From DASXBJ01 sp036491755 (GTDB lineage Bacteria; Chloroflexota; Dormibacteria; Dormibacterales; Dormibacteraceae), in the NCBI GenBank assembly GCA_036491755.1, contig DASXBJ010000006.1, positions 1-24,881 on the forward strand: 24,881 nucleotides of DNA, in the 5' to 3' direction. A model generated the notes under the pieces. That model saw only the letters and a program-made list of their open reading frames with translations, was not told where the DNA came from and made no database searches. This document shows positions 1-8,969 of the stretch, piece by piece (position 1 is the stretch's first letter; every line of letters starts with the position of its first letter). Made by a program: the position numbers and the translations under genes.

Positions 1-177
1 GTCGATGGGCGAGACCGAGCCGGCGTCGTCGTAGAAGTCGGTCTGGGCGAACTCGGCGGCGAGGCGGCAGAACTCGAGCTCGAGCATCTCGATGCGGCCG
101 CGGAGATAGACCATCTCCATGCCGAGCTGGGAGCCGGAGCGAGGCTTTTCTTCGAGGAGATCTGGCTCGAGCACCAT
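1..177 (-). CDS. DUF222/13E12-like protein, N-terminal fragment
   Basis: The minus frame opens with ATG at 177-175 and stays open to the window edge, so only the first 59 codons are visible. The peptide is rich in Leu and Glu, with a helical stretch (LRGRIEMLELEF) followed by RLAAEFA and then DDAGSVSPID near the edge. This pattern resembles the N-terminal region of DUF222 (13E12 repeat) proteins, which commonly carry a C-terminal HNH nuclease domain; that part lies outside the window, so nuclease activity is inferred only. The start is favoured because a good promoter places the transcription start at or next to this ATG, with no room for a leader. The assignment rests on pattern recognition of a short fragment. 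Confidence 0.55.
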   Translation of the reverse strand, partial: MVLEPDLLEEKPRSGSQLGMEMVYLRGRIEMLELEFCRLAAEFAQTDFYDDAGSVSPID

Positions 178-183
178 ACGAAC

Positions 184-212
184 ATGATACGAACTAACGT
201 TCGCATTGTCAA
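184..212 (-). promoter_or_regulatory. Promoter with LexA-type (SOS) palindrome in the spacer
   Basis: On the minus strand, TTGACA (212-207) is followed by a 17-bp spacer and TATCAT (189-184), then 6 nt to the ATG. The spacer contains CGAACGTTAGTTCG (plus-strand positions 190-203), a CGAAC-N4-GTTCG palindrome with perfect 5-bp arms. This matches the GAAC-N4-GTTC form of LexA operators known in Gram-positive bacteria and mycobacteria. A repressor bound between -35 and -10 would block transcription. A further GAAC half-site lies at 180-183. Confidence 0.7.
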
Positions 213-333
213 TAGCAAATTTACGGACCGGCGACTCCCAAGCCACCGCACACATGGCTCCAGGCCCAACCCCAACACCCTCCTCACAGTCCCTTTCCGT
301 CCGTCTCCCGTCCCCCGCCGCCCCCCACCCATG

Positions 334-339
334 TAGCCT
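334..339 (+). promoter_or_regulatory. Possible -10 box for a leaderless quinone oxidoreductase transcript
   Basis: TAGCCT lies 7 nt before the GTG start at 347, with no Shine-Dalgarno sequence between them. No convincing -35 box is visible in the pyrimidine-rich sequence upstream, so the call rests on spacing and on similar arrangements before other genes here. Confidence 0.25.
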
Positions 340-346
340 TGCCCGG

Positions 347-1339
347 GTGAAGGCCTGGGTGGTCCACGAGCTCGGTGGACCTGAATGTCTGCGCTACGAG
401 GAGGTCGATCCCGGCGAGCCGGCACCCGGCCTCGTCCGCATCAAAATCCAAGCGGCCGCGATCAACTTCCCCGACGCGCTCATGATCGCCGGCCTCTACC
501 AGACCAAGCCCGACCTTCCATTCGTCCCCGGCTTCGAAGTCGCCGGCGTCGTCACCCACGCCCCCGATGGATCAGGCTTCCAGGAGGGCGACCGGGTGAT
601 GGCCCTCCTCGACAACGGCGGACTGACTCGCGGCGGCTACTCCGAGATCGCCGACGCCCTCCCCACCTCGGTCATGAAGATGCCCAAAGCCATGCCTTTC
701 GACGAAGCCGCCGGCTTCACCATGGTCTTCCAGACCGGCTGGTTCGGCCTTCACCGCCGTGCCCACCTGCAGCCTGGCGAGACCCTCCTGGTCCATGCCG
801 GAGCAGGAGGAGTGGGCAGCGCCGCCATCCAGCTCGGCAAAGCCGCCGGCGCAACCGTCATCGCGACCGCGGGCTCGGACGAGAAAGTCAAGCTGTGCGA
901 GCGGCTGGGCGCGGACCTCGCGATCAACTACAAGACCCACGACTTCGTCGAAGAGGTCAAGAGGGCAACCGCGGGCCGCGGCGCCGACGTGGTGTACGAC
1001 CCGGTCGGGGGAGACGTTTACGACCGGTCCACCAAGTGCATCGCATTCGAAGGACGGATCGTCATCGTCGGCTTCACCTCAGGCAGGATCCCGCAGGCGG
1101 CGGCCAACCACCTCCTGATCAAGAATTACGCGGTCGTCGGCCTTCACTGGGGCCTCTACCTCAAGCGCGCCCCGGAGCTGATACCAATCGCCCAGGCTTC
1201 GCTGCTGGAGCTTTACGAGAAGGGAAGGATCAAGACCCACATCTCGACCAGGCTTCCGCTGGAAAACGCGCCGCGCGCCGTGGCCATGGTGGCGGAAGGC
1301 AAGAGCACGGGCAAGGTCGTGCTGACCGCTCCGAGTTGA
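347..1339 (+). CDS. NADPH:quinone oxidoreductase, zinc-free MDR family
   Basis: The 330-aa product belongs to the medium-chain dehydrogenase/reductase superfamily, quinone oxidoreductase (QOR/zeta-crystallin-like) group, which transfers hydride from NADPH to quinones or enones in the cytosol. The GroES-like N-terminal domain begins VKAWVVHELGGPE and carries PGFEVAGVV (about 61-69). The Rossmann segment HAGAGGVGSAA lies at about 150-160. Zinc-binding cysteines of alcohol dehydrogenases are absent. The reading frame extends upstream to 206, but that part is low-complexity Pro/Ser-rich and does not resemble the family, so GTG 347 is preferred. The stop overlaps the start of the next gene by 4 nt (TTGA), implying translational coupling to a peptide-binding protein, an unusual partner. 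The physiological substrate cannot be told from sequence. Confidence 0.88.
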   Translation: MKAWVVHELGGPECLRYEEVDPGEPAPGLVRIKIQAAAINFPDALMIAGLYQTKPDLPFVPGFEVAGVVTHAPDGSGFQEGDRVMALLDNGGLTRGGYSEIADALPTSVMKMPKAMPFDEAAGFTMVFQTGWFGLHRRAHLQPGETLLVHAGAGGVGSAAIQLGKAAGATVIATAGSDEKVKLCERLGADLAINYKTHDFVEEVKRATAGRGADVVYDPVGGDVYDRSTKCIAFEGRIVIVGFTSGRIPQAAANHLLIKNYAVVGLHWGLYLKRAPELIPIAQASLLELYEKGRIKTHISTRLPLENAPRAVAMVAEGKSTGKVVLTAPS

Positions 1340-2973
1340 GGCGCCTCGCCTGGGCGGCCGCCGTGATCCTCCTCGCGATCCCCTGCACGCAGAGCGCCAG
1401 CCCGCCGCCACCGGAGGTGCTGGCCGGCGAGCAGACGCTGAGCTTCCCCATGGGCCAGGACGTGTCTGACTTCGACCCGGCACTCATCTCGAGCCCGACG
1501 GATGTCGACGTCATGCGCAACGTCTTCTCCGGGCTCTACAAGTTCGACCATCAGCTGCGGGAGGTGCCGGACATCGCAACCGGGCAGCCGGCGATCTCCC
1601 CCGACGGTCGCACGTACACCTTCCACCTGCGCCAGGATGCCCACTTCTCCAACGGCGACGCGATCACGGCCGACGACTTCATCTACAGCTGGAACCGGGC
1701 CGCCGCCAAACAGGGCGACTACGCCGGCCTCTTCAACATCGTGACCGGGTACCAGGACGTGGCGAGCGCGGTCACGACCCACCTAAGCGGCCTCGCCAAG
1801 CTCGACGACTACACGCTGACGGTGACGCTGGTGAAACCGGCCGGATACTTCCTGGCCGAGGTCGGCCTGTGGCCGTTCTGGGCAGTCGACCAGAAGGTCA
1901 TCGCATCGGCGGGTGAGGATTCGTGGTTCACCAAGCCCGAGACGTTGATCGGCAGCGGGCCGTTCAAGATGACCGCCCGCACGCCCGGCCAGTCGATGGA
2001 CTTCGCGCCGGTCGCCGGCTGGTACGGCGGCAAAACCGGCGCCATCACCAGGGTCCACATCGAGGTCGTGTCCGACACCGCAGCGCAGGTGACCCAGTAC
2101 GAATCCGGCGTCTTCAGCCTCATCGGTTACGGTCGCCAGGGTCTGCCGCCGGCCGCGGCCACCAGGTACACCACCGATCTGAAATTGAAGGGCCAGCTCA
2201 CGCTCGTGCCGATCGGGCTCACTTTTTGGGTTGGTTTCAACTTGAAAAGCGGACCGTTTTCCGGGCTTGACGCGGGCCAGGCCGGGCGGCACGCATTCAG
2301 CGAGGCGATCGACCGCAGCGCTCTGGTCGACGCCCTGTGCAACCAGAAGACCGACTGCGTCTCGGCCACCGGCGGCCTGATCAGCAAGGGCCTGCAGGGG
2401 TACCTGAAGGACGGCGCCGACACCAACGCGAAATTCGACGCCGCAGCCGCCAAGGCCGAGTACCTGGCCTGGGATCCGGACGGATCAAAGGTCAAGGGCC
2501 TGACGTACACGTACGACACGAACGCCTTCAACAAGGCCGTGTGCGACAACCTGTCCGCGCAGTGGAAAAAGAACCTCGGGGTCACCGTCACGTGTGTCGA
2601 GATGGACCGCAAGACGTTCTTCGACGATCGCAACGGGCGATGCGCATATCCGATGTTCCGCCAGAGCTGGAGCGCCGACTACGACCACCCTCAGGACTGG
2701 TTCGACTACCTGTTCGTCACCGGCGCACCATCATCTGGCTCGTGCTATTCCAACCCCAGCCTCGACAAGCTGGTGACCGGCGCCGACGCCGCGGCCCTGG
2801 CGCAGGGCACCGTCGCGTACCGGACGGCGGGGTACCTGCTTGTAGACACGACGGCCTTCGCGCCGCTCGTTTACGGGGTGCAGGAATATCTCGCCCATCC
2901 ATATGTGGCGGGTGTGGGCGGTAACGCCCTGTACGACGACTACTGGACCCAGGCGCGGATCCTGAAGCACTAG
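1336..2973 (+). CDS. ABC transporter peptide-binding protein (family 5), first copy
   Basis: The 545-aa product is an extracellular solute-binding protein of the OppA/DppA type (SBP family 5), which captures peptides and passes them to an ABC permease. The TTG at 1336 gives a plausible export signal: LRRLAW, a hydrophobic AAAVILLAIP stretch, then Cys17. The residues before that Cys (AIP) are a poor lipobox, so lipid attachment is uncertain. Family features include YTFHLRQDAHFSNGD followed by a DFIYSWNR segment and a C-terminal DYDHPQDWFDYLF region. Length is normal. It closely parallels the second binding protein at 7011-8759, so the two are paralogues. It overlaps the oxidoreductase gene and runs toward the ATPase gene of the Opp-type operon, ending 37 nt from that gene's stop. 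The frame stays open upstream to 385 over the oxidoreductase gene; that part is shadow sequence. Confidence 0.88.
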   Translation: MRRLAWAAAVILLAIPCTQSASPPPPEVLAGEQTLSFPMGQDVSDFDPALISSPTDVDVMRNVFSGLYKFDHQLREVPDIATGQPAISPDGRTYTFHLRQDAHFSNGDAITADDFIYSWNRAAAKQGDYAGLFNIVTGYQDVASAVTTHLSGLAKLDDYTLTVTLVKPAGYFLAEVGLWPFWAVDQKVIASAGEDSWFTKPETLIGSGPFKMTARTPGQSMDFAPVAGWYGGKTGAITRVHIEVVSDTAAQVTQYESGVFSLIGYGRQGLPPAAATRYTTDLKLKGQLTLVPIGLTFWVGFNLKSGPFSGLDAGQAGRHAFSEAIDRSALVDALCNQKTDCVSATGGLISKGLQGYLKDGADTNAKFDAAAAKAEYLAWDPDGSKVKGLTYTYDTNAFNKAVCDNLSAQWKKNLGVTVTCVEMDRKTFFDDRNGRCAYPMFRQSWSADYDHPQDWFDYLFVTGAPSSGSCYSNPSLDKLVTGADAAALAQGTVAYRTAGYLLVDTTAFAPLVYGVQEYLAHPYVAGVGGNALYDDYWTQARILKH

Positions 2974-3010
2974 CGCCACGCCGAGCCACGGCGCGCTGTC
3001 GCTGCCGGCG

Positions 3011-4023
<1,013 letters not shown>

Positions 4024-4024
<1 letters not shown>

Positions 4025-5079
4025 CAGATGAGCTTCCCGGGGTGGACGCCCGAGGCAGCACCAGGCCGGATGTCGATGAGGTCGTCGGCGCCCATCTCCT
4101 GGCGCGCTCGATCCATCGTCACCCAGCACGACGCCTGCTGGTCGGGCTTCACCTCAACGAGAGGAGGCTCGTCGGTGAAGCACTTGTCGAGTCGGAATGG
4201 GCATCGCGGGTGAAACCTGCAGCCGGATGGCGGACGAAGCAGATCGGGCGCCAGGCCCTCGATCGAGCGAAGACGCTCATGACGCAGCGCATCGACGCGC
4301 GGAATCGATTTCAGGAGCGACCACGTGTATGGGTGCTGCGGCTGTTCGAAGATCTGGTCCACGGGACCCTGCTCGACGATCTGACCCGCGTACATGACGA
4401 TGACCCGCGAGCACAGGCCGGCGACCACGCCCATGTTGTGCGTGATCATGATGATCGCGGTCCCGAGCTCGTGGTTGAGATCGCCCAGCAGCTCGAGGAT
4501 CTGGGCCTGCACTGTCACGTCAAGCGCCGTCGTCGGCTCGTCCGCGATGAGGATCGACGGCGCGTTGGCCAGGCCCATCGCGATCATCGCCCGCTGGCGC
4601 ATGCCGCCGCTGAGCTGGTGCGGAAAATCCTTGACCCTGCGCTCGGGAGCCGGAATCCGAACCTTGCGGAGGAGCTCGATCGTCCGATCGCGCGCCTGCT
4701 GGCCGGTTGCCTGCCTGTGCGCGAGCATCGCCTCCTCGATCTGATAGCCGGTCTTGAGGACCGGGTTCAGGGAGCTCTGGGGGTCCTGAAAGATCATCGC
4801 GATGTCCTTGCCGCGTATGTCGCGCACGTCTTCGTCGCTCATCTTCAAGAGGTCGTTGTTGCGGTACAGCACCTCGCCGGACGTGATCCGTCCGGGCTCC
4901 GGCACCAGCCGCAGGATCGAAAGAGCGGTGACAGATTTGCCGCTGCCGGACTCGCCGACGATGCCGAGGCTCTCTCCCGGATAGAGATCGAAGCTGACGC
5001 CGTCGACGGCGCGCACCATCCCATGGTCCGTGGCGAATTGCGTGTGCAGGTCGCGGACCTGCAGGATGGGCGTCGCCAT
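4024..5079 (-). CDS. Peptide ABC transporter ATP-binding protein (OppD/DppD type)
   Basis: The 351-aa product is the partner ATPase of the same importer. Walker A is GESGSGKSV (42-50), the Q-loop is FQDP (about 97-100), the signature is LSGGMRQR (157-164) and Walker B is ILIADEP (176-182). The C-terminal extension has HPYTWSLLKSIPRVD and GCRFHPRCPF, typical of OppD/DppD. The frame continues upstream to 6006, but only the part from ATG 5079 resembles the family, and MATPILQVRDL is a normal N-terminus. The start lies 8 nt after the permease stop at 5088-5090; an AGG about 11 nt before the ATG is a weak ribosome-binding site. Confidence 0.94.
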
Positions 5080-5087
5080 CTGTCGAG

Positions 5088-5975
5088 CTACCTGCGAGAC
5101 CGCGGGTCTAGCGCGTCGCGCAGTCCATCGCCCAGGAAGTTGAACGCCATCAACGTGAGCGACAGGGCGATCGACGGAAACAACACCATGTGCGGCGCGT
5201 ACTGGATCGCCTGCACGCCCTCGTTCGCCATGGACCCCCACGACGGCGTTGGCGGCTGCACGCCGACGCCGAGGAAGCTCAGGAAAGCCTCGAACAGGAT
5301 CGCCGCCGGGATGCCCAGCGTCGCCTGGATGATGATCGGCCCCAGGGCGTTGGGCAGGATGTGACCGAATAGCATCCGGAACGGCCTCGCGCCTGCGGCG
5401 CGGCCCGCTTCGACGAACTCTCGCTCGCGGAGGCTCATCGCCTGGCCGCGAACCAGCCTCGCCATATCCATCCACCTGGTCGCGACGATGGCGATGATGA
5501 TGTTGGTCAGGCTGGGTCCCAGCAGGAAGACCATGATCATGGCGACCAGGATGTCGGGGATTCCGTAGAACACGTTGATCACGAAGCTGATGAACGTGTC
5601 GAACCAGCCGCGGTAGTAGCCTGCGAGCAGACCGATCGGGACCCCAACCACGAGCACCAGGATCTGGGTCCCGACACCCACGACCAGGGAAACCTGAGCA
5701 CCGACCATGAGTCGGCTCAGGATGTCGCGGCCGAGCTCGTCCACGCCGAGCGGGTGCGCCGCGCTCGGTCCCGCGTAGGTGACCGCAACGCCGACCGCCG
5801 ACATTCGGTAAGGCGTCCAGACCAGGGCGACCAGCGCGACAGCCACGAGCAGGATCAGATACACGGTCGCGACCAGCGCCAGGCGGTTCTTGCGGAGCCG
5901 GCGCCACGCGTCCGACCACAGGCTCGCCTGCTCGGGTTCGATCGGCCGGGCGATGACGGCGGCAGCGGTGGCCAT
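5088..5975 (-). CDS. Peptide ABC transporter permease (OppC/DppC type)
   Basis: The 295-aa integral membrane subunit has the N-terminal layout of OppC/DppC proteins: a cytoplasmic stretch, LRKNRLAL before the first membrane helix (about 31-53), then an extracytoplasmic segment with HPLGVDELGRDILSRL. The permease EAA loop that contacts the ATPase is EAGRAAGARPFRMLFGHILP. Several more hydrophobic helices follow, ending FNFLGDGLRDALDPR, a typical C-terminus. The start at ATG 5975 overlaps the stop of the upstream permease gene (TGATG). The open frame extends further upstream to 6539 but reads as shadow sequence there. Confidence 0.94.
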   Translation of the reverse strand: MATAAAVIARPIEPEQASLWSDAWRRLRKNRLALVATVYLILLVAVALVALVWTPYRMSAVGVAVTYAGPSAAHPLGVDELGRDILSRLMVGAQVSLVVGVGTQILVLVVGVPIGLLAGYYRGWFDTFISFVINVFYGIPDILVAMIMVFLLGPSLTNIIIAIVATRWMDMARLVRGQAMSLREREFVEAGRAAGARPFRMLFGHILPNALGPIIIQATLGIPAAILFEAFLSFLGVGVQPPTPSWGSMANEGVQAIQYAPHMVLFPSIALSLTLMAFNFLGDGLRDALDPRSRR

Positions 5976-6928
5976 CAGTAACGAATCCTCGGGTCGATGG
6001 CGACATAAGCGAGGTCGACCAGCAGGTTGGCCAGCCCGACCAGCGCCGCGTACATGGTGAAGACGCCGATCACGATGGCGTAGTCGCGGTTGAGGATGCT
6101 GGCGGCGAACTCTTTGCCGAGGCCCGGTATGCCGAAGAAGTTCTCGATGACGACGCTGCCGGTGATGATGCCGATGACCAGCGGTCCCAGGATCGTGATC
6201 ACCGGGATCAGGGCATTGCGCAAGGCGTGGCGGATCGTGATCACCATCTCGGTCAAACCCTTGGCCCTGGCCGTGCGGATGTAGTCCTGCCGGATGACCT
6301 CGAGCATGCTCGCCCGGGTGAGCCTGGCCACGATGCTGGCGTACGGAAAACCGAGGGCGAACGCCGGCAGCCACAGCTGACCGAAGTCTCCCTTCCATCC
6401 ACCAAGCTGATAGAAGAACGTGCCGCCCGTGACATTTTGCAGCCAGACGCCGAAGACCAAGATCAGGAATGCCGCGATGACGAAGTTCGGCATGCTGTAG
6501 CCGATGACCGATGTGGTCGTCAGCACGTAGTCGAGCCATGTGTTCTGGCGTATGGCGGCGAAGATGCCCAGGACCATGCCCAGCCCGATGGTGACGATGA
6601 GGGCAAGGCCTCCGACCTGCGCGCTGACCAGCGTTTCGCGCAGCACCAGCGGGGTGATCTGGGTCCCACGGTTGACCAGCGACTCACCCAGGTCGCCGCG
6701 TGTGACCACGCCCACGACGAAGTTCTCGTACTGGATGTACAGCGGCTGGTCGAGGCCGTAGTGATGGAGAAGGATCTGATACTGCTGGCCGCGCAGCTTC
6801 TCGCTGAAGAGCGCGTCGCCGGGGAGGCGATGAATGCCAAGGAAGACCACCGAGCTGACTGCGAGCACGGTGAAGCCGATGATGACGAACCGCTGGACGA
6901 CGTAGATCAGCGTGCCACGGGTGAACAC
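5975..6928 (-). CDS. Peptide ABC transporter permease (OppB/DppB type)
   Basis: The 317-aa membrane subunit begins with a helix (about 10-33) and has the OppB/DppB periplasmic segment RLPGDALF and later GDLGESLVNR. The EAA-type ATPase contact loop is YIRTARAKGLTEMVITIRHA, followed by LRNALIPVITILG. The C-terminus DLAYVAIDPRIRY is characteristic of the family. Length is normal. It lies 82 nt after the binding-protein gene, with a hairpin in the gap that may lower its expression relative to the binding protein. It overlaps the next permease gene by one base. Confidence 0.94.
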   Translation of the reverse strand: MFTRGTLIYVVQRFVIIGFTVLAVSSVVFLGIHRLPGDALFSEKLRGQQYQILLHHYGLDQPLYIQYENFVVGVVTRGDLGESLVNRGTQITPLVLRETLVSAQVGGLALIVTIGLGMVLGIFAAIRQNTWLDYVLTTTSVIGYSMPNFVIAAFLILVFGVWLQNVTGGTFFYQLGGWKGDFGQLWLPAFALGFPYASIVARLTRASMLEVIRQDYIRTARAKGLTEMVITIRHALRNALIPVITILGPLVIGIITGSVVIENFFGIPGLGKEFAASILNRDYAIVIGVFTMYAALVGLANLLVDLAYVAIDPRIRY

Positions 6929-6967
6929 TTTTCAGCCTCCCGCCAATGATTCTCGCTGATAAGAGAG

Positions 6968-6998
6968 AAGGGCGCCCGCACGAGACGAGCGCCCTTCG
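6968..6998 (-). terminator. Intercistronic hairpin between binding-protein and permease genes
   Basis: GAAGGGCGC and GCGCCCTTC form a perfect 9-bp stem around a 13-nt loop. On the minus strand the stem is followed by TCTCTTATC, only a weak U-run. It lies right after the stop of the binding-protein gene and before the permease gene, so it probably acts as a partial terminator or as an RNA stabiliser that keeps binding protein in excess. Coordinates may be off by one base. Confidence 0.6.
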
Positions 6999-7010
6999 TG
7001 GTCATGTGTC

Positions 7011-8759
7011 TTAGTGCGTCTGGATCTGGATCTGGTCCCAGTAGTAGTCGAAGAAGTTGTTCGTCCCGGCTCCCTTGACGTAAGGCTTGATGAGGAAGGC
7101 GCCCTGCGAGTAGTAGAGGGGGATGTAGGTGGCGTCGTCTTCGAGCATCTTCATGATCGACTGGTAGTCGCTGACCGCGGAGGCCAGCGGCTTGGCGTCA
7201 GCCGCCGCGACCGCCGAGTCATAGGCTGCGGTGTCGTATCCGCTGCCGCAGTTGGCGTCGGGGCAACCGGCGATCTTGCCCCATAGGTTGTCGACCCAGT
7301 CCTGGGGGTGGTTGTAGTCGGCCTGCCAGCCGTTGCGGGCAAGGACGTATTTGCCGGACAGGTATCCCTTGATGAACGCGGAGTGGTCAACGGGCTGCAG
7401 ATCGACGTGCACGCCCAGGTTGGTCTGCCACTGGTCCTGCAGGAACTGCGCGACGGTGGTGTTCAACGGGCTGTTCGGGTCGTACGCGTAGCTCAGGCCC
7501 TTGGTCTTGCTGCCGTCGGGGTCGCCCTGCTGCAAGAGCTGCTTGGCCTGGGCCGCGTCGAACTTGGCGAGCGGGTCGGTGTTGTCACCTCCGTAGCCGA
7601 TGAGACCCTTGGTGATCAGGCCGCCAGTGGCCGGGGTGCACAGGATGTCGTGGCACACGACGGTGGCGAGCTTGGCCTTGTCGACTGCGAGCGCGAACGC
7701 CAGCCGCAGGTTCTTGGCCGCTGCTCCGCCGGAAAGCAGGAACGGGCCTCCCGCGACGCGGCTCGAGTCCTGGACGAGGTTGAACTGCACCCAGGTGGTG
7801 CGCACCTTCGGGTGCAAGAGCAGCTGGCTCTTCTCGCTGGCGTTGGCCTGGATGCGAAGGATGGCGTCGACGGGGGCATTGCTGTAGCCGCCGTAGCCAT
7901 AGACGTCGTAGCTGCCCTGCTCATACGCGGTGATCGCGGACTCGGCGTTGCCGAGGATGTCGATGTGGATCGACGTGAGGGTCGGTCTCGGCGAGCCCCA
8001 CCAGTTGGGGACGGCCGTGAAGTCGATCGACACCTTGGGCGTGTAGGCGGTCATCTTGTACGCGCCTGTGCCAACCATGGTCGCGGGCTTGGTCCACCAG
8101 TTGTCGGGGTCCTGCTTGACGACGTTGACGTCGACGATCATTCCGGTGGTCGCCTCGAGCGCGATCGCCGAGAGGAACCAGCCGGCCGGGCTGGACAGCT
8201 TCGCCACGACGGTTGACGGGTCAGGCGCGGTCAGGCCCGTCATGGTGACCGAGGGGTCGTTGTTCTCGAGCAACGTCTCGAGCTTCGTGCTGCTCGCGGT
8301 GTTCTGAGCAACCTTGGCGTAGCCGTCGATGGCGGCCAGGTTGCCGGCGTACCCGCCCTGCTGCGCCGCCGCACGGTTCCACGAGTAGAGGACGTCTTTC
8401 GAGGTGACCTTGTCACCGTTGGAGAACGTGACGTCCGGCCGCAGCTTGAACGTGTAGGTCAGGCCGTCGCTCGACACCGTCGGCATGCTGGCCGCGATGT
8501 CGGGAACGATGTTCAGGTTGTTGTCGAACTTGACCAGACCGTTGAACACGTTCTGCGCGATCTCCGAGTCTGTCTCGGCGTTGAGCTGGGCCGGGTCCAG
8601 CGTGCCGAAGTCACCGAGGATCGGGAACTTCAGAGTCTGGCTCGACGCCAGCGTCGTACCTGTGCTGCTGTTCCCGCCGCCGCCGCACGCGACCAGCGCC
8701 AGGCTCGCCGCCCCGCCCAATGCAAGGGCCTTGAGGATCCGTAACGAGATTGGAGTCAT
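7011..8759 (-). CDS. ABC transporter peptide-binding lipoprotein (family 5), second copy
   Basis: The 582-aa product is an SBP family 5 lipoprotein, the likely dedicated binding protein of the importer encoded downstream. The N-terminus has a basic start, a hydrophobic run and a good lipobox (LVAC) followed by a Gly-rich linker. Family regions include YTFKLRPDVTFSNGD, DVLYSWNRAA and, near the C-terminus, DYNHPQDWVDNLWG. ATG 8759 is chosen because AGGGAG sits 7-8 nt upstream; the open frame continues to 8897 without family similarity. It shares long stretches of pattern with the protein at 1336-2973 (QTL.FP, FSNGD, YSWNRAAA.QG.YAG, NHPQDW or DHPQDW), showing duplication. It is transcribed away from the molybdenum hydroxylase gene across a 210-bp gap. 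Confidence 0.93.
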   Translation of the reverse strand: MTPISLRILKALALGGAASLALVACGGGGNSSTGTTLASSQTLKFPILGDFGTLDPAQLNAETDSEIAQNVFNGLVKFDNNLNIVPDIAASMPTVSSDGLTYTFKLRPDVTFSNGDKVTSKDVLYSWNRAAAQQGGYAGNLAAIDGYAKVAQNTASSTKLETLLENNDPSVTMTGLTAPDPSTVVAKLSSPAGWFLSAIALEATTGMIVDVNVVKQDPDNWWTKPATMVGTGAYKMTAYTPKVSIDFTAVPNWWGSPRPTLTSIHIDILGNAESAITAYEQGSYDVYGYGGYSNAPVDAILRIQANASEKSQLLLHPKVRTTWVQFNLVQDSSRVAGGPFLLSGGAAAKNLRLAFALAVDKAKLATVVCHDILCTPATGGLITKGLIGYGGDNTDPLAKFDAAQAKQLLQQGDPDGSKTKGLSYAYDPNSPLNTTVAQFLQDQWQTNLGVHVDLQPVDHSAFIKGYLSGKYVLARNGWQADYNHPQDWVDNLWGKIAGCPDANCGSGYDTAAYDSAVAAADAKPLASAVSDYQSIMKMLEDDATYIPLYYSQGAFLIKPYVKGAGTNNFFDYYWDQIQIQTH

Positions 8760-8760
8760 T

Positions 8761-8779
8761 AGCTTCTCCCTAAAAAGCT
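8761..8779 (-). promoter_or_regulatory. Ribosome-binding site in a small hairpin loop
   Basis: Upstream of ATG 8759 the minus strand reads AGCTT, then a 9-nt loop containing AGGGAG, then AAGCT. The 5-bp stem would present the Shine-Dalgarno sequence in the loop directly before the start codon. The Shine-Dalgarno itself is clear; any role for the hairpin is speculative. Confidence 0.45.
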
Positions 8780-8891
8780 TGAGGCGGTTGCCTCTTCCCC
8801 CCTCGCCTTCTTCCCGGTGATCTTCGCAGCCACCGGGGCGAGAGCGCGCCGACGAGGGGTGGCGAACAGCGCGTCCGCCTCTTACTCCACC

Positions 8892-8902
8892 CCACATTGT
8901 GG
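8892..8902. other. Short perfect palindrome in the divergent intergenic region
   Basis: CCACA-T-TGTGG is an 11-bp palindrome in the 210-bp region between the divergently transcribed binding-protein gene and molybdenum hydroxylase gene. It could be a regulator site for either gene, but it is short and unsupported by other copies. I saw no gene in this gap. Confidence 0.25.
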
Positions 8903-8957
8903 CCCCGCAGGGCGGGAATGTCTACCACGCAACGGCATGCCGCTTCCCGGCTCATGC

Positions 8958-8963
8958 CATTAT
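8958..8963 (+). promoter_or_regulatory. Likely -10 box for a leaderless molybdenum hydroxylase transcript
   Basis: CATTAT ends 6 nt before the GTG start at 8970, with no usable Shine-Dalgarno sequence between them. The spacing is the same as in the TATCAT-N6-ATG arrangement at 175-189. No clear -35 element is visible. Confidence 0.45.
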
Positions 8964-8969
8964 CGGGGC

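Noticed and set aside
206..346. Upstream extension of the quinone oxidoreductase from ATG 206
   Set aside because: It is low-complexity Pro/Ser sequence that overlaps the divergent promoter and would add 47 residues not seen in the family.
385..1335. In-frame upstream extension of the first peptide-binding protein
   Set aside because: It overlaps the oxidoreductase gene out of frame and reads as Arg/Pro-rich sequence; a signal peptide begins at TTG 1336.
2974..3010. Imperfect GC-rich repeat between convergent genes
   Set aside because: The stem is only 5 bp with a mismatch-prone extension and no U-run on either strand, so I do not call a terminator.
4042..5364. Long 440-codon plus-strand open frame opposite the ATPase genes
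   Set aside because: It is antisense to well-supported OppD and permease genes, is Arg/His/Asp-rich in the way GC-rich shadow frames are, and shows no recognisable motif.
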